NCBI GenBank assembly: GCA_001606155.1
Contig: LODT01000029.1
Coordinates: 496,001 to 560,000, forward strand
Origin: Tieghemostelium lacteum
Taxonomy: Eukaryota; Evosea; Eumycetozoa; Dictyosteliales; Raperosteliaceae
DNA length: 64,000 nucleotides
Direction of reading: 5' to 3'
Of this stretch, positions 19,601-30,685 are shown in pieces. The notes under the pieces were generated by a model. That model was not told where the DNA came from and made no database searches. It saw only the letters and a program-made list of their open reading frames with translations. A program made the translations under genes and the position numbers. Position 1 is the first letter of the stretch. Each line of letters opens with the position of its first letter.

Positions 19601-19793
19601 TGAATTCTTTGATATTAATCATGCTAGTTATTTAAAGAATGATGATGTTGAATTAATTATTCACAATCTAGGTTTATATCTTTCTAAATCTTATGTTTCA
19701 AATTTAGTTACCAAAGTCACTACTGAATATACATCTAAACAAGGTAGAGTCTATTACAGTAGATTTACAAAACAACAACAACAAAAAAAATAA
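16692..19793 (+). CDS. CCAR1/DBC1 (CCAR2) family protein
   Basis: A single-exon protein of 1033 residues. Residues 1-250 are Gln/Asn/Met-rich with GNQM tandem repeats, and 270-435 are Ser-rich with Arg/Lys and Asp patches like RS-type regions. The conserved core at about 440-650 includes ISCIGGSWVPSLDGEDINSP, then TAIRTVKEYTQIDLSSCKRW and YLPDLTDFPPT. This matches the Nudix-like DBC1 domain of human CCAR1/CCAR2. An acidic region follows. The C-terminal segment EAFEFFDINHASYLKNDDVE corresponds to the EF-hand-like element of CCAR proteins. CCAR proteins act as nuclear transcription and splicing coregulators; no S1-like or SAP domain is obvious here. It starts AAAAAATGG after a long leader-like region. 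Confidence 0.8.
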   Translation: MDNWNQSTMGGGYNQGTMQNMNMYQQQQQQQPPNQFNQMQQMQNRTMYQQPQQPNQFNPQPNQFNQNQMQFQQQKQQQQQQFNQGQMGGYQNQFSGGSVGNQMSNQSFGQMNIQGNNQNNNITNSNSPTYNNNNRINPNSPTQQSSNIIGNRMSMGGMNQMGNQMTNQMGNQMGNQIGNQMGNQMGNQMGMGGIGNQMSGMNQMSMNPMGMNQMGINQMSNQMGTGGNQNMSPMSNQMQMGAMNISNMGNQMPGQMMDNYQKSNQSNQYSNRDNSGSSGGSSSSSYNNRGSSGSSGSSYSSSSSSNNMKSSNNMGSSNKSSGYSSGSSGGSSSSSKPHKSSSSGSSSSSSKDRDSYSSSSRDSYHHRSSKDSDRHSSSSSHSDRKDKKDSYSSKKDHDSHSSSYKSSSSRSSSSNKDSESSSSSSSSSKYNVKIPNHQFITESYDYESLKKIFPKLQISGDFSRLVSCWIETTQPGTDQIPFAHQQVPFVIDNKELGFERTDIAETSFCNKLKTNGDDYSNIENNIKYNSKVMMYSHNPTLSQNLSKRLKFLVMKEDKDISCIGGSWVPSLDGEDINSPQTLINTAIRTVKEYTQIDLSSCKRWVKFMEVHYYRPPTETHAFYQEVTVIYLPDLTDFPPTDISQRTFHKLLEKNSSEPPVQLLSDDEMKGSIGDNQQSKEQQPEQPEQPEQFSDKEKLNDDQEQQQKQQPKTQEEIEEGEEGEQPKDEEDEPQKPPKDNDDEDLDNNNDDHQKPPKDNDVDHIEIKSKNSESPPTGNSTSSSNSKIVLSDTTNSVLKGKFLAVTTPFSEGNKFKAMMLSLDGLLDYDETDKFEGTFEASLFSELFNLMLARDMGTLILNSIINYRPDDQQPVSSTSTSTETNSTATNNSEKKRKREGENDSTSVDDDSDHTSDHHDDKRVKNDDGASMQVASGDEGEILSPTSTNTTTNNKNSESSTFSSNVEPNYQEAFEFFDINHASYLKNDDVELIIHNLGLYLSKSYVSNLVTKVTTEYTSKQGRVYYSRFTKQQQQKK
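17174..17262 (+). repeat. Coding tandem repeat (NQMG units)
   Basis: Seven near-identical units of about 12 bp of the type GGTAACCAAATG (with GGTAATCAAATG variants) encode NQMG repeats in the N-terminus of the CCAR1-like protein. Units differ by synonymous C/T changes. Confidence 0.85.
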
Positions 19794-19863
19794 AAATCTT
19801 AATACATTATTAATTCATACAACTTTGAGTAAAAAGTGAAACATAATTTGATAGATAGTATTA

Positions 19864-20565
19864 TTATATATTTGATATTTTTAATTTTAATGGTATATTA
19901 AAATAATTAATAAATATTCTAGAATAGATTTGAAAATGTTCAATATGCTTTCTAGTTTGTAACTGTTCATTGGAAAGATAGTAACTAGTTACTAATTTAT
20001 CACCAAAAAAGTAACCTATATCTAACATTACTGGTGAATTATCAGAGTTATAATTCTCACATAGTGGGTAAGGGTAATCTAATAGTTGTGATAATACAAT
20101 TTCTTTTAACTCCAGTGTAAAATGTTGGTCGTTTTGAGTGTTATTCTGTATTGTGTTAATTGATGATCCAAGTAGTTGCTGGAATTTCATACTGTTACTA
20201 TTGTATACAATCAATGCTGGTTCAAATTGACAATTTGTTGTTGTTAAACAATTGATTATTTGATATCTAATATTTGAATACTCTCTAAATAAACCAGACT
20301 CTATCAATACATTTTCTAAATAGCTTTTAAAGAATTTTTCATCTTTAAATTCACTAATTAAAACCATTGATTTCTCAGGTGATCTTTTACTATCATTACT
20401 ATCATTGAAACTCTCTAATAAAAATAGAATTTCACTAAAAAACAACAGATTATTTGTATTATATCCTTCTTTAGTTAATTCATCTGCCAATTGACAATTT
20501 GATTTCCACCAATTGATTTCTAATAATAATAGCTTTTCTATTATTTGTAATCGTTTTTCATTCAT
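19864..20565 (-). CDS. Conserved small protein, possibly UPF0739 (C1orf74-like)
   Basis: A single-exon protein of 233 residues with no signal peptide or membrane segment. The start IIEKLLLLEINWWKSNCQLA and the block PVMLDIGYFFGDKLVTSYYL followed by HIEHFQIYSRIF recall the uncharacterised UPF0739/C1orf74 family. That is a memory-based match with moderate doubt. Function is unknown in any organism I know of. It converges with the CCAR1-like gene, the stops lying about 70 bp apart, so the 3' ends may overlap. Confidence 0.65.
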   Translation of the reverse strand: MNEKRLQIIEKLLLLEINWWKSNCQLADELTKEGYNTNNLLFFSEILFLLESFNDSNDSKRSPEKSMVLISEFKDEKFFKSYLENVLIESGLFREYSNIRYQIINCLTTTNCQFEPALIVYNSNSMKFQQLLGSSINTIQNNTQNDQHFTLELKEIVLSQLLDYPYPLCENYNSDNSPVMLDIGYFFGDKLVTSYYLSNEQLQTRKHIEHFQIYSRIFINYFNIPLKLKISNI

Positions 20566-20659
20566 TCATGTGAAATTATAAAATAAAAAAAAATTAAAAA
20601 ACATGTTAATATTAAATAAATAAAGTGTAGTTTCCAAAATTGGAATTTTAATTTCAAAA

Positions 20660-21754
20660 TTAGTTTGATTGATTCTCATCAACTTTAATAGATATTACAC
20701 CTGATGACTCTAAATCATTTCTATCACTATTCTTTTCAGATGGTATAATACTATTCATTTGATTTGAAAGTTCTAAATAAACAATAAGTATTAGTACCTC
20801 ATCTTGGGTAATCATTAAATTTATAAAAGTATATACATACTACTTGATTCTTGACTTGAAGATTTTGCAAGATCGCTTTTAATTCTTTTAAAGAAAAAGT
20901 AAGGTTTTAAAGATAAATTACCAAGAACGAACATAATCATTGTTATGGAATTGATTTCAATTAGAAATGCAAATGCCAAATTACCAAGGAAAAGACCAAC
21001 CTGTGTTTTACCTGTAAATATTGCAAATTGTACAATTACCAATGAAATGGATATAATCAAATCAGCAACTAAAACCTTTGTTTTTGTTTCTGTTATCTGT
21101 AGATTTTTATGTTGTGATTTATCTTGTGATTTCTTTATTATTCCCAAGAATAAAAATCCATTAATCAAATCAAATAATCCTACAAAAACGACAAAACCTA
21201 TGAATCCATAATTCTCCCAAGACTTCATTCTTTTCATTGCCAATACACTCTGTGAAACTTGATAACATAAATAAATAATAGCAGCTCCATAGGAAACTGC
21301 CAATGCTCTATAAACTTTGTTTAAATTAAAATCATGTGGAACAAAGTAGGTATATAAAACTTGAATCCTATATATTCACATGTTAATTTAACACATCTTT
21401 TTCTACCTTTTAACAAAATACATACCAATAACTTGAAATAAATGACCATACTAAAAGTATAAAGAAAACACTCCATACATCAAATAGATAGTATAAGGTA
21501 TGTGATTGAGCATTATCTATGGATGGTTCGACTATGAATAAAATAAATGAAATAATTTTTGATAATAAAAATAATAACATGGATAGGAAGATGAAAAATC
21601 TGACATTCCATTTTCTACCTTTTTTTAATATGGCTATTAATTCAAATATAGTTTGTACTAATAATACAATAGCATATATTACAAGTACTCCTAGTATTAT
21701 AATTACTATAGAATACATTAATTTGTTTATGCTATCATTGCTATTGAAAGCCAT
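20660..21754 (-). CDS. Seven-transmembrane protein, THH1/TOM1-like
   Basis: Exons, 5' to 3', 21426-21754, 20841-21367 and 20660-20772. Introns are 58 and 68 bp, start GTATGT and splice in phases 2 and 1; the protein has 322 residues. Seven hydrophobic helices are readable: VIIILGVLVIYAIVLLVQTI, FFIFLSMLLFLLSKIISFIL, VWSVFFILLVWSFISSYWIQ, LAVSYGAAIIYLCYQVSQSV, GFIGFVVFVGLFDLINGFLF, VADLIISISLVIVQFAIFTG and FLIEINSITMIMFVLGNLSL. The cytoplasmic tail is hydrophilic. The layout resembles plant TOM1/TOM3/THH1 and related amoebozoan seven-helix proteins. The joined exons, with W-I-Q-V-L-Y-T-Y-F across the first junction, remove the early stop after helix 3. Confidence 0.7.
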
Positions 21755-22152
21755 TGTTATACACTCTAAAATACACTACAACAAGAATAAGAAAGTATAA
21801 AATTCATTGTTTTCATTTTCAAAAGGATATTTTGTGGGTTTGTGAAATCTTATGTGACGATTTCATACCAAAAACAAAAATATCTAATAACCTTGATCAA
21901 ATTTTGAAATTATCGAAAATTATTTTTAAAAAATTTCTATACTTCACATTTTCGAAAATAAAAATTGAAATTCATATAAATAAGAAATTCATATTAATTA
22001 ATATGTCAATTTGAAAGTTCAATTTTAAAACTTATAAGTTTTAAAAAGATTGATTTAAATAATCAGAAATTTTTTTTTTTTTTTTAATTTTGATTTTTTT
22101 CAATTCACAGAGCAGATCAATAATTAATTAAACAGTTAACTTTAGATAAAAA
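21755..22152. other. Divergent intergenic region
   Basis: About 400 bp between the start of the seven-helix gene on the minus strand and the start of the large F-box/LRR-like gene on the plus strand. It is extremely AT-rich with a T run at 22070-22085. It presumably holds both promoters. No gene seen. Confidence 0.6.
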
Positions 22153-25100
22153 ATGGGAAGAATGAGAAATCCAAAAATACCAACAGAGAATCCTTATTTA
22201 GGAAAGGATAAAGAGCAAATAATTTCAAATATGAAAACAACTTTTGCCATGTTCAGTCAAGGTGCTATATCCACAGAAGAGTTATTAGGTTTTATTCACT
22301 ATTGCGATAGTTTTGATAATTTAAAATTGGTTTTAGATGCTCTAATTCAATTTCTAAAAGAGAATCTTAAAACAAAAAATATATTAGAGTCATCACTTTT
22401 AATATGGTATCATGATATCAATTTAATATCTTCATTATTTAACTATCTAAGAAGAGATAGATTATTACAATCATGTATGTAAATTGTAATTAAAAATCCT
22501 AACCTATTATGTATTTCCTAATATATTCACAATTTTTTTTAGATTTTTTCAAAGAATTTAAAGATTCAAGTGATATTATGATGAGATTAATTTACTTTTA
22601 TGGTAATCAAAGTGATTCTGAATTTGATGAAAAAATATTGTATACTAGTGAAATACAGAACAAAAACAACCCTCTTCCTATTCAACTTGCTATCTTAGAT
22701 CAAATTAGAGGAAGATATATAGAATTGGATTTAGATTTTAATTTCTTATTTGATTTTATGGAAAATGTAAGATTTACAAATTTATTAATAATTTAAAATA
22801 CTTATTTAGATATTGTAATTAACTATTTATAGATTATAGAACAATTGGATGCTGGAAAATATACTGATAAAGTATTTGCCTATGATATTATTGCTGGATA
22901 TCTAGAGTTTTTGCTTGAAGATTGTATTGTAAATCGTATAAATGTTAGTGAAGTGATGGATAAATATATGGAGCGATTTTTAAAGATTTTATCAAAAATA
23001 CAATCAATAATACAAGTTCATGCTATAAAAATAGATATGAAAAATCTATTTTATATTGCCATCAACAAGAGATATTTATATCACCAAAAATCAGAGTCAC
23101 TAAAACACTACTATCTATCATTTATTGGGTCACTGATAGTGTTAAAATCAAAAACAATTATAAAAATTTTAGAAAAGAGATTTGGTGAGGATCTAATTCA
23201 ACAAGCTATTGCAAGCTCCTATATAGAACTGTTTGAATCTAGACCACATCTAAAGGATGTTAAACAGTTTTGGGTACTGTTAAATCTACATTATCTCAGA
23301 GCACTGAAACCCAATAGTCAGTTTTTCAAAGATAATCTAGAGACATTCTATACATTCCTAAAAGAGACTATAGAGATTCCACACGATACATTAACCAAAG
23401 TCATTGAGTATTCCATTTTAACTGATGACTATTCTGGCTCTACAGAAACTATGAAATTTGATCATCTTAGATATGCCATTTCAGTTATTGAAATGAATAT
23501 GGAAACTCTCATCTCTATCGAAGAATTTCCCAAATATTTTGTAGATACTCTATCTACATTCTCAAAGGAATTCAATGATCCATTCGGTAAACTTGAGGAT
23601 TCAGAGAAATTCATTAACAGCCAAGGAGGATTCAAAAAACTATATGACTATTACCACAAAAACTCTAGATACTGTCTACTAAACTCATTGTGTCTCACTA
23701 GAAAACCAGGAGATCTCAAACACACTATTCTAGATCAAATACAAAAATCTCTTAAATTCATTGGGTCTAGTAGTCAAAGTGAAAGATTTGCACTATTAGA
23801 TTGCTATGCAACTCATAGAATACATACCTTGCAAGATCTAGAAGCTCACCAAGACATTTTCCATATCGATGTTGGCATTTCAAAGAATGTTTTGGAGATT
23901 TATAGTCGTGGTATTTTTAAAATCTATGATAGAATAGGAAAAAATTCAATCCCCATTCTCACCAAAACTTTAGATTTTGCAGGTCGAAGATATGTGAAAC
24001 CTGTTTTGGTTGAATTTGGAAAGAGATTTACAAAAGGTGAAATTCAAGAGGTTCACATTAACTTTGTAAAATACATTACCAAAGATATATTGGAATGCAT
24101 GCCATTGTCTAGATCAATCTCTGGACTTTATAAAATTCATGCTCTATTGGATGCCTCTGTATCTGACTATTTGGCTACATTTTTGAGAACACTAAAGAGT
24201 AAAATGGCAATGGTAAAAGGAAACATGTCAGGAGTCTTCAATATGATCAACAATCTATCTGTTGAAGATAAAAGTCAATATGAAAGTGGTATCCAATCAG
24301 CTGTTGATATCATTTTGTTACTGATATCAGAGAAAAGACTATCGTCAGTGGCCTATATCAACTCTGTTGTACATTTGCAGAATCTAACCAGAGGTAATAC
24401 TAGTACTCGGTATATTATGGATATTGTATGGAAAGTTGAACAAACTTTGAATTCTAAAACCTTTGACAGCCCTAAAAGTGTATCAGTTTCACATCTCTTT
24501 GAATTTGCATTGTCTAAATTATATCTAAAACATAGACTGACATTCAATAGATTTGTAACTGAACTTATCACATTTAGTTCAGAAAATCAATTGGATTTTG
24601 TAGGTAAAGTTGGGAAACACTTTAATCTTCTCACTAGAGAACATTTGGAGATGTCCATCAAACTATTCCCTCAATCATTTACAAAACTACCAATGGTTAA
24701 GACCGTACATAAACTGGATTCCACCTTAGATGTACTACTTGACCAAACACTTCTATCTAAAGCTATTGAAACTGAAAGTAATGTTACAATTAAAAAGCCT
24801 AAAGCAAAAAAGAGATTAAAGGGCAGACACCCCAATGTTGAAGAGGTAACAAAAGATCCTGTGAATGTACAACTTTCAGACTATGTACTAAAGTATATTT
24901 TGGTATTTGTATTCTTTGATAAAGAGGTAGATACCAATTGGAAATGTTCACAACTTACAAAAGTATCATGGAGATTCCGTAACCTATGTTCAGAGGTAAT
25001 CTCCAATCAAGCTAATATCCCACACTTTCTCACTGAATACAATAATAGCCAATTTAACTTCCACAGTAAATACTCGTTGGTTAAGGATATTCACTTCTCA

Positions 25101-26102
25101 GGTGTTTGGGATAGAATGATACCACTAGCTGATATTCCTAATATCTACATTGGTCTAAAAACTATAAATTTGAATTTTTCATCAGCTACCTATTTACTAT
25201 CACCATTCCATCCAAGTAAACTAGAAGAAGTTCATGTGAAATACACCAAGTTGACCTATACCAGTAAGGTTCCTTCCAGTTTACCCCACTACCTATCTAC
25301 TCTATTTCAAGTAAACCATGGTATAAAGAAATTCTCAGTACACATTTCTTCTATAGATGACTTTTCATCACAACTACTCACCACTCTTCCCATTCTTCTT
25401 GAAAATAATAAGGAGTTAGAGTATTTATTCATCACAACACCCGTTTTTTCAGCTTTTAATCCCCTTTTTGAAAAAATTAGAAACCAATATCCAACTGTAC
25501 GATTAATTGTAGAATGTAAATCATATACTGAAAAGTATGGAGAATCATATCTTCATCAACCAACTCAAGAAGAAAAGAAGGCATTGATAAAAGGAGATCA
25601 AGAATTCTTGACACATACTGACATTATAAAGTTGGTAGAGTTACCTAAGGAGACTAATATATTCCAACACCTATCTAGAGTATCTTGTATCAATTTAACA
25701 CCTCCATTCATGATACAAGACTGTCAACAATATCTCAAATATTTCAATTCATTTTTGGAGACTTCTACAACTCTAAAACGTTTGAAATACAAAAATATTC
25801 TGGAGACTGGTCTCTATCTGGGAGATATGAAACCTCTATACTCTGCCAACAAATTACAAGAATTTTCATGTCAATTTATTAAATCAAATGCTAAAAATGA
25901 TGTTAAACTTCTAAATAGCTATTTTGAAGTTTGGGACAAACATCCATCACTTTTAAAAATCAAAATTTCATTTTTAACTGCATTTGTTTTACCTCTATCC
26001 AAATTAGATTCATTTGTTTCAAAATTAAAAACTCATTCATTTCAATTTAATTGTTCATCTATTAAAGGTACACTTAAATTTGATAGAGAACTTTCAAAAT
26101 AA
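22153..26102 (+). CDS. Large helical protein with C-terminal F-box/LRR-like part
   Basis: Exons 22153-22474, 22543-22766 and 22833-26102; the introns of 68 and 66 bp splice in phases 1 and 0. The protein has 1271 residues. Residues 1-840 look mostly alpha-helical with no domain I recognise (for example LFNYLRRDRLLQSYFFKEFK and YDIIAGYLEFLLEDC). A Lys-rich linker (KKPKAKKRLKGR) leads to an F-box-like segment near 860-905 (LSDYVLKYILVFVFF, then CSQLTKVSWRFRNLC). LRR-like segments follow (LKTINLNFSSATYLL, LEEVHVKYTKLTY). The C-terminal half is like other dictyostelid F-box/LRR proteins, and the long N-terminal part is an unusual addition. The role is unknown. Confidence 0.75.
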
Positions 26103-26276
26103 AAATATCTCCTTTTATTTCTAATGAATATTATTATTATATTAAAATATGTTGTATATAATAAATATCTATTTTTAAATCATGATTTTTTTACATTTAA
26201 AATGGAAATATATTGGAACTTTGTATGATTAGTTTTTTCTTTTTGGAATAAAAGTTTCATTTTGTTGTTTACAAAA

Positions 26277-27176
26277 ATGTCATGGGATAATGTAAATAGT
26301 TTTAAATTAGTTTTAACAAATGAAGAATGTTTAAAACAAGCTATACCTACAAATATTACAAGTCTACAAATTGAAAGTAGAAACTTTGAAGGATCGTTAT
26401 CATCACTTAATATACCTAAAAACATTACAAAGATTATCATTTCCAATCTCATTGATGCAATTCCTTATTCTATATTACCATCACAATTAGAATTATTAGA
26501 ATTCATACCACATCATACTCAAAAATTTCCAGCTATAAACTTATATAAACTACCTCGTTCTTTAAAACTATTAATAAATGTAGATAGAATTGATAAACCA
26601 TCGTTTATTGGAAAGTTACTCAGTGGAAAGGCATGTGAAGTTGAAGATATAACATTTAGTGCAAACTTTAATGAATCAACAGAGACATTATCACAACTAA
26701 TGTCAGTTAAATCATTGAGAAGTATAAAATTTGAAAAACAAACCTATTCACTATCCATGTCTTCTTATACCTCATTGGTGAAACTCTCATTAGGACAACA
26801 CTTTGATAAACCTATAAAAGTTGGTGATTTACCACCAAATTTAAAATTCTTGGATTTGGGTAGACTTTGTAATAGTCCTATTGAAATTGGTGCTTTACCA
26901 GTGTCTTTAGAGGAATTGGTAATGTCATTTGATTGGGAGTTGGATATACCAATTGGAATGTTACCTCCTCAATTACAACGTCTTACTTTAGGTTCCAATT
27001 TTGATAAACCAATAGGTAAGGGTGTACTTCCTGATAGTCTAAAAAAACTAAAATTAGGACTACGATTTAACAGTCCCATTATACTGCCCCCCAATTTAAC
27101 ACATTTTTCAAAATATTATTTTATGACACAAACCATAGATTTCCCACCCTCTGTAATTAAAAGAAAATTTAGATAG
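26277..27176 (+). CDS. FNIP repeat-containing protein
   Basis: A single-exon protein of about 299 residues starting at the ATG of MSWDNVNSFKLVLTN; the frame is open a little upstream but has only a TTG there. The C-terminal half has clear FNIP repeats: LSLGQHFDKPIKVGDLPPNL, LDLGRLCNSPIEIGALPVSL, LTLGSNFDKPIGKGVLPDSL and LKLGLRFNSPI. The N-terminal half has weaker related segments. No F-box is evident, so it is shorter than usual family members. It lies 174 bp after the F-box/LRR-like gene in the same direction. Confidence 0.8.
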   Translation: MSWDNVNSFKLVLTNEECLKQAIPTNITSLQIESRNFEGSLSSLNIPKNITKIIISNLIDAIPYSILPSQLELLEFIPHHTQKFPAINLYKLPRSLKLLINVDRIDKPSFIGKLLSGKACEVEDITFSANFNESTETLSQLMSVKSLRSIKFEKQTYSLSMSSYTSLVKLSLGQHFDKPIKVGDLPPNLKFLDLGRLCNSPIEIGALPVSLEELVMSFDWELDIPIGMLPPQLQRLTLGSNFDKPIGKGVLPDSLKKLKLGLRFNSPIILPPNLTHFSKYYFMTQTIDFPPSVIKRKFR

Positions 27177-27355
27177 TAAATGTAGATAGAAAATAAAAAG
27201 TATTTATGTAATAATTTATAATAATTTTATCAAAATATCTTCGAAATCTTCACAACATAAACACATGATGTGAAAAATATATTTCCCTTATTATTAAAAA
27301 TTTTTTTAAAATTTGAGTTAATATTTTTTTTAATATTAGTTACTTAAGTAATAAA

Positions 27356-28134
27356 ATGAATAAGTCAATTGCAATGATTAATGGTTTAATTTTACCCCCT
27401 AAAGGTAAACACACTGCAACTGTCATTTTTAGTCATGGATTAGGTGATAGTGCTCAAGGTTGGATTGATGTTGTTCAACAATTCCATAAACTAAAAGATC
27501 ACGACCATATTAAATTTGTATTACCAACTGCCCCAGTACAACCAGTATCCATTAACGGAGGAATAAGTATGAACTCTTGGTACGATATTAAATCTCTTCA
27601 AGAAAAAGGAACTGAAGATAAAGATGATGTAGATAGAGCTAAATTACGAAGTATGTAGACCTATTCATAACAGTTAAACCAAATATATGATATTAATATA
27701 GAGATTCTACTTATCTATGCACAAAAGTTGATACACTTATTCAAAGTGAAGTTGATGAAGGTATATCATCAGATAGAATTATAATTGGAGGATTTTCACA
27801 GGGAGCAGCATTATCAATTTACACATTTTATCAATCAAAACATAAATTGGCAGGTTGTATGGCATTGAGTGGTTATCTACCAATTGCAAGTAAATTTGAA
27901 GAATTGTCTAAAGACAACATCAACAAATCCTCACCAATGATTCAATTCCACGGAGAAATTGATCAAGTTGTTAAATTTGATTGGGGTAAGAAAACAAATG
28001 AAGTATTAGCAAATATAGGTTGTACCAATCTACAGTTTATTAAATTTTCAAATCTTGGACACAGTTGTAATTTTAATGAAGTTCAAGATATGGATAAATT
28101 CCTTAGAAAGTATTTACCAAAACAACAGTTATAA
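27356..28134 (+). CDS. Acyl-protein thioesterase / lysophospholipase
   Basis: Exons 27356-27650 and 27704-28134, with a 53-bp phase-1 intron starting GTATGT, give 241 residues. This is an alpha/beta hydrolase of the APT1/APT2 family, which removes palmitate from proteins and hydrolyses lysophospholipids in the cytosol. The catalytic triad is readable: Ser130 in GGFSQGAAL, Asp185 in HGEIDQVVKFDWG and His218 in NLGHSCNF. The N-terminal oxyanion region VIFSHGLGDSAQGW and the APVQPVSINGG..MNSWYDI block are typical. Full length matches the family (about 230 residues). Confidence 0.9.
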
Positions 28135-28201
28135 TAAAGAGTAACAATAATATATATACCACTAGCGAGATGGTTTATATTGACTTTCGTTTATTAAATT
28201 T

Positions 28202-30191
28202 TTAACCTTGACTTTCATAGGAATTAGAATTATGTTTTGGTACAAAAGTGAAATTGTTACCAACTTTACCTAAAAACATTTCAGAGATTTTAATCCAATC
28301 GCTTACTTGATTGGATGCCAAGAGTGTTTCTAAATCAGATCTACCATAGAATGGAGGTGGTTTTTCATTCATCTTTTGTTGTGTTTCCAAAATACCTATT
28401 GGAACATAACGATGAGTAAATGATAACCAATTTAGTAGGAACTTTCTAGTGTTATCAACACCCATTTGATCTGAACCCCAATGATCTAGACCATAGTTAA
28501 CATATTCCTTAACCAAATCAAGTCTCTCAGAAGCTGAAATATCCCATTCTCTTCTCTCTTTAATTTCAGTGAATATCCAAGGTTTAATAAGACTACCACG
28601 AGCAATCATATATGATGAGATTTTTGATGGTGTTGCACCATCTACATTCGAGGCATCATAATACTTTACAACATCTTGAAAATTGTAAATATCACCATTG
28701 GCAATCAAAGGAATATCAGAGGCACTTGCACACTGATTTATATAATCCCAATTTGCCAAACGATGATAACGTTGATTTCTTGAACGACCATGAAGGGTAA
28801 CAGCAGCGGCACCCCATTTACCAAGTTGAGGAATTAAATTATGAGCATTTGGTTTCTCTTCAGTTTTACCAATTCTCAATTTAATAGTCAAAGGACACGA
28901 GAGTATAGATGAACAGCCTCTTAACATATTCTCCATTTTTCTAGGTGCCTCCATAAGTGCACTTCCAGCACCCATATTACAAATCAAATCAATAGGACAA
29001 CCAGAGTTAATATCAACAAAATCTACATCACATTCATTTTCAATGAATTCCGATGCCAATATCATTGAATCTACATAGGAACCACAAATTTGTACACCAA
29101 ATTTATCTTCAGATGAATGTCTCTTGAGTAGCGCCAATTCAGATTTATTACCCTCTACAATTTGGCTAGCTAATGCCATCTCACCACATGTAATATCAAC
29201 ACCTAATTTCTTACATATTCTTCTAAATGGTAAATTACCAACTGTTGTCAATGGTGCCAAATACAATTGATCCTTAAAATTAATTCTTTTCTTTTCTTTA
29301 GCTTTTAATGGTATTTCAATTTTATCAATTTCTGTATTTTCATGACTTTGATTATTATTATTATTGTTACTATCTGTTGTTTCTGTTTTTGTATCTACTA
29401 TGATTTCTTCTTTAGTTACTGTTGGTTCTGTATTGGTATCTGTTGTTGTTGTGGTATTATCTGCTTTTTGTTCAACATTGGTAGTTTCTGTTGTTGTTGT
29501 TGTTGTAGTTGAACTTAAATTTTTTTGAAATTGCTTAGCTTTATAATGTTGTTTAATTGGTATATTATTTTGTTTGATATATTCCATTGCTCTAGGGAAT
29601 AGATATTCACGTTTTTTTAAACTAACAATTATGGGAGTAGATATATCATTACAAACCAATTTAACTGGTTTATAGGAAGCAACTTTTTCAGGATCCTCAA
29701 TAGATTTACCATCTACAATGTGATCTTGACCAACGAGACATGAGATACCAAATTTACATTTACCCTCTCTTTCAAAATGTACACATTTACCTGGAATAAT
29801 TTCAGATTTCTTTTCAAGGAATTTAGATACATCATGTGAATATTTACATTTGTCACCATAGGTACAAGGTTTACCTAGATTGATACTGATGCACACTTGA
29901 TCTTGTCTGATTATTTTGTCTGTCTTTTTTTATATCTTTTTTTGATTTCTTTTTTAATTCATTATGAGCTGCTTGTTTACTTTTGTCTTGTTCACCTTTA
30001 TTACCACTAACTTCTGATATATTTCTTTTGAGTGGATTTTCATTAGTTGGTATTAAAAATTCTTTTTTTATATTTGCCCAACCTTTTCTAGGACCTGTTG
30101 TTGTGCTTGTGGTGGTATTATTTACTGTAGTATCTGGTTGTTTACCATCAGTAGTTTGTTCAACTATAGGATTTGAATCGACACCTTCCAT
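28202..30191 (-). CDS. dus3l: tRNA-dihydrouridine synthase 3 (DUS3), with apparent frameshift
   Basis: DUS3 reduces uridine 47 in the tRNA variable loop using FMN. The frame from ATG 30191 ([14 protein letters not shown]) covers a Lys-rich leader. The main frame holds two CCCH zinc fingers ([27 protein letters not shown]), a Thr/Asn-rich spacer, then the Dus domain ([37 protein letters not shown] with the active-site Cys, [35 protein letters not shown]). The two frames are one base out of step. A T run of seven at 29925-29931 (poly-A in the gene) lies where the frame should change; with six the frames join into 662 residues. Sequencing error or a real polymorphism are both possible. Confidence 0.85.
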
Positions 30192-30294
30192 CTTATAGGT
30201 TTGACCGAGTAAAAACGAAATACACGGGTAAAAAATCACAAAAAAAAAATGTTTAAGTTACTTTCATTTTTAAAAAAGGTGTAAAAAATGATAT

Positions 30295-30670
30295 TTATTT
30301 TGTTTGATCTGCTTCTTTTTTTATCTCTTCTAGGGTTTCATTATGTTGAATAATGATATGCTTTAATTCATAACCTCCTCAATATTTGTTTGGTATTCTT
30401 GTTGCAGCTGTTGGATCTCTTGTTGTTGATATTTTAGTGGTCTAAAGAGAGCTGCAGTAGATTCCAATCTAGCTAATTCATTTGCTTGTTTTTCTAATTG
30501 ATTTACTTGGTTTACTAAATGATTTTCTTGCTTTTCTTTTTGATTTACTTGGTTTTCTAATTGATTTATTAGGTTTTCTAATAGAGGATTAACATCAACA
30601 TCAATATTAATTGTATAATTTTCTGTATGTATTGTAGGTTGCAGAATGTTTACTTTGAGAAAATCATTCT
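30295..30670 (-). pseudogene. Coiled-coil gene exon, frame broken once
   Basis: After a splice-acceptor-like TTTTAG the minus strand reads NDFLKVNILQPTIHTENYT, then NPLLENLINQLENQ and NQVNQLEKQANELARLESTA, a heptad-rich coiled coil. One frame ends NIEEVMN at a TAA near 30363. The next frame continues with equal quality as YELKHIIIQHNETLEEIKKE to a TAA at 30295. So a one-base frame change splits a coherent C-terminus. No start codon or 5' exon is convincing within the window. It may be a dead gene, or a live terminal exon with a sequencing error; DUS3 next door shows a similar problem. Confidence 0.45.
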
Positions 30671-30685
30671 CTAAAATGTAAAAGT

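Noticed and set aside
29874-29899. A 22-base intron to reconcile the two DUS3 frames
   Set aside because: Far below the 53-bp minimum seen here, and the main frame is coherent upstream of it ([13 protein letters not shown]), so the shift must lie earlier, at the poly-A run.
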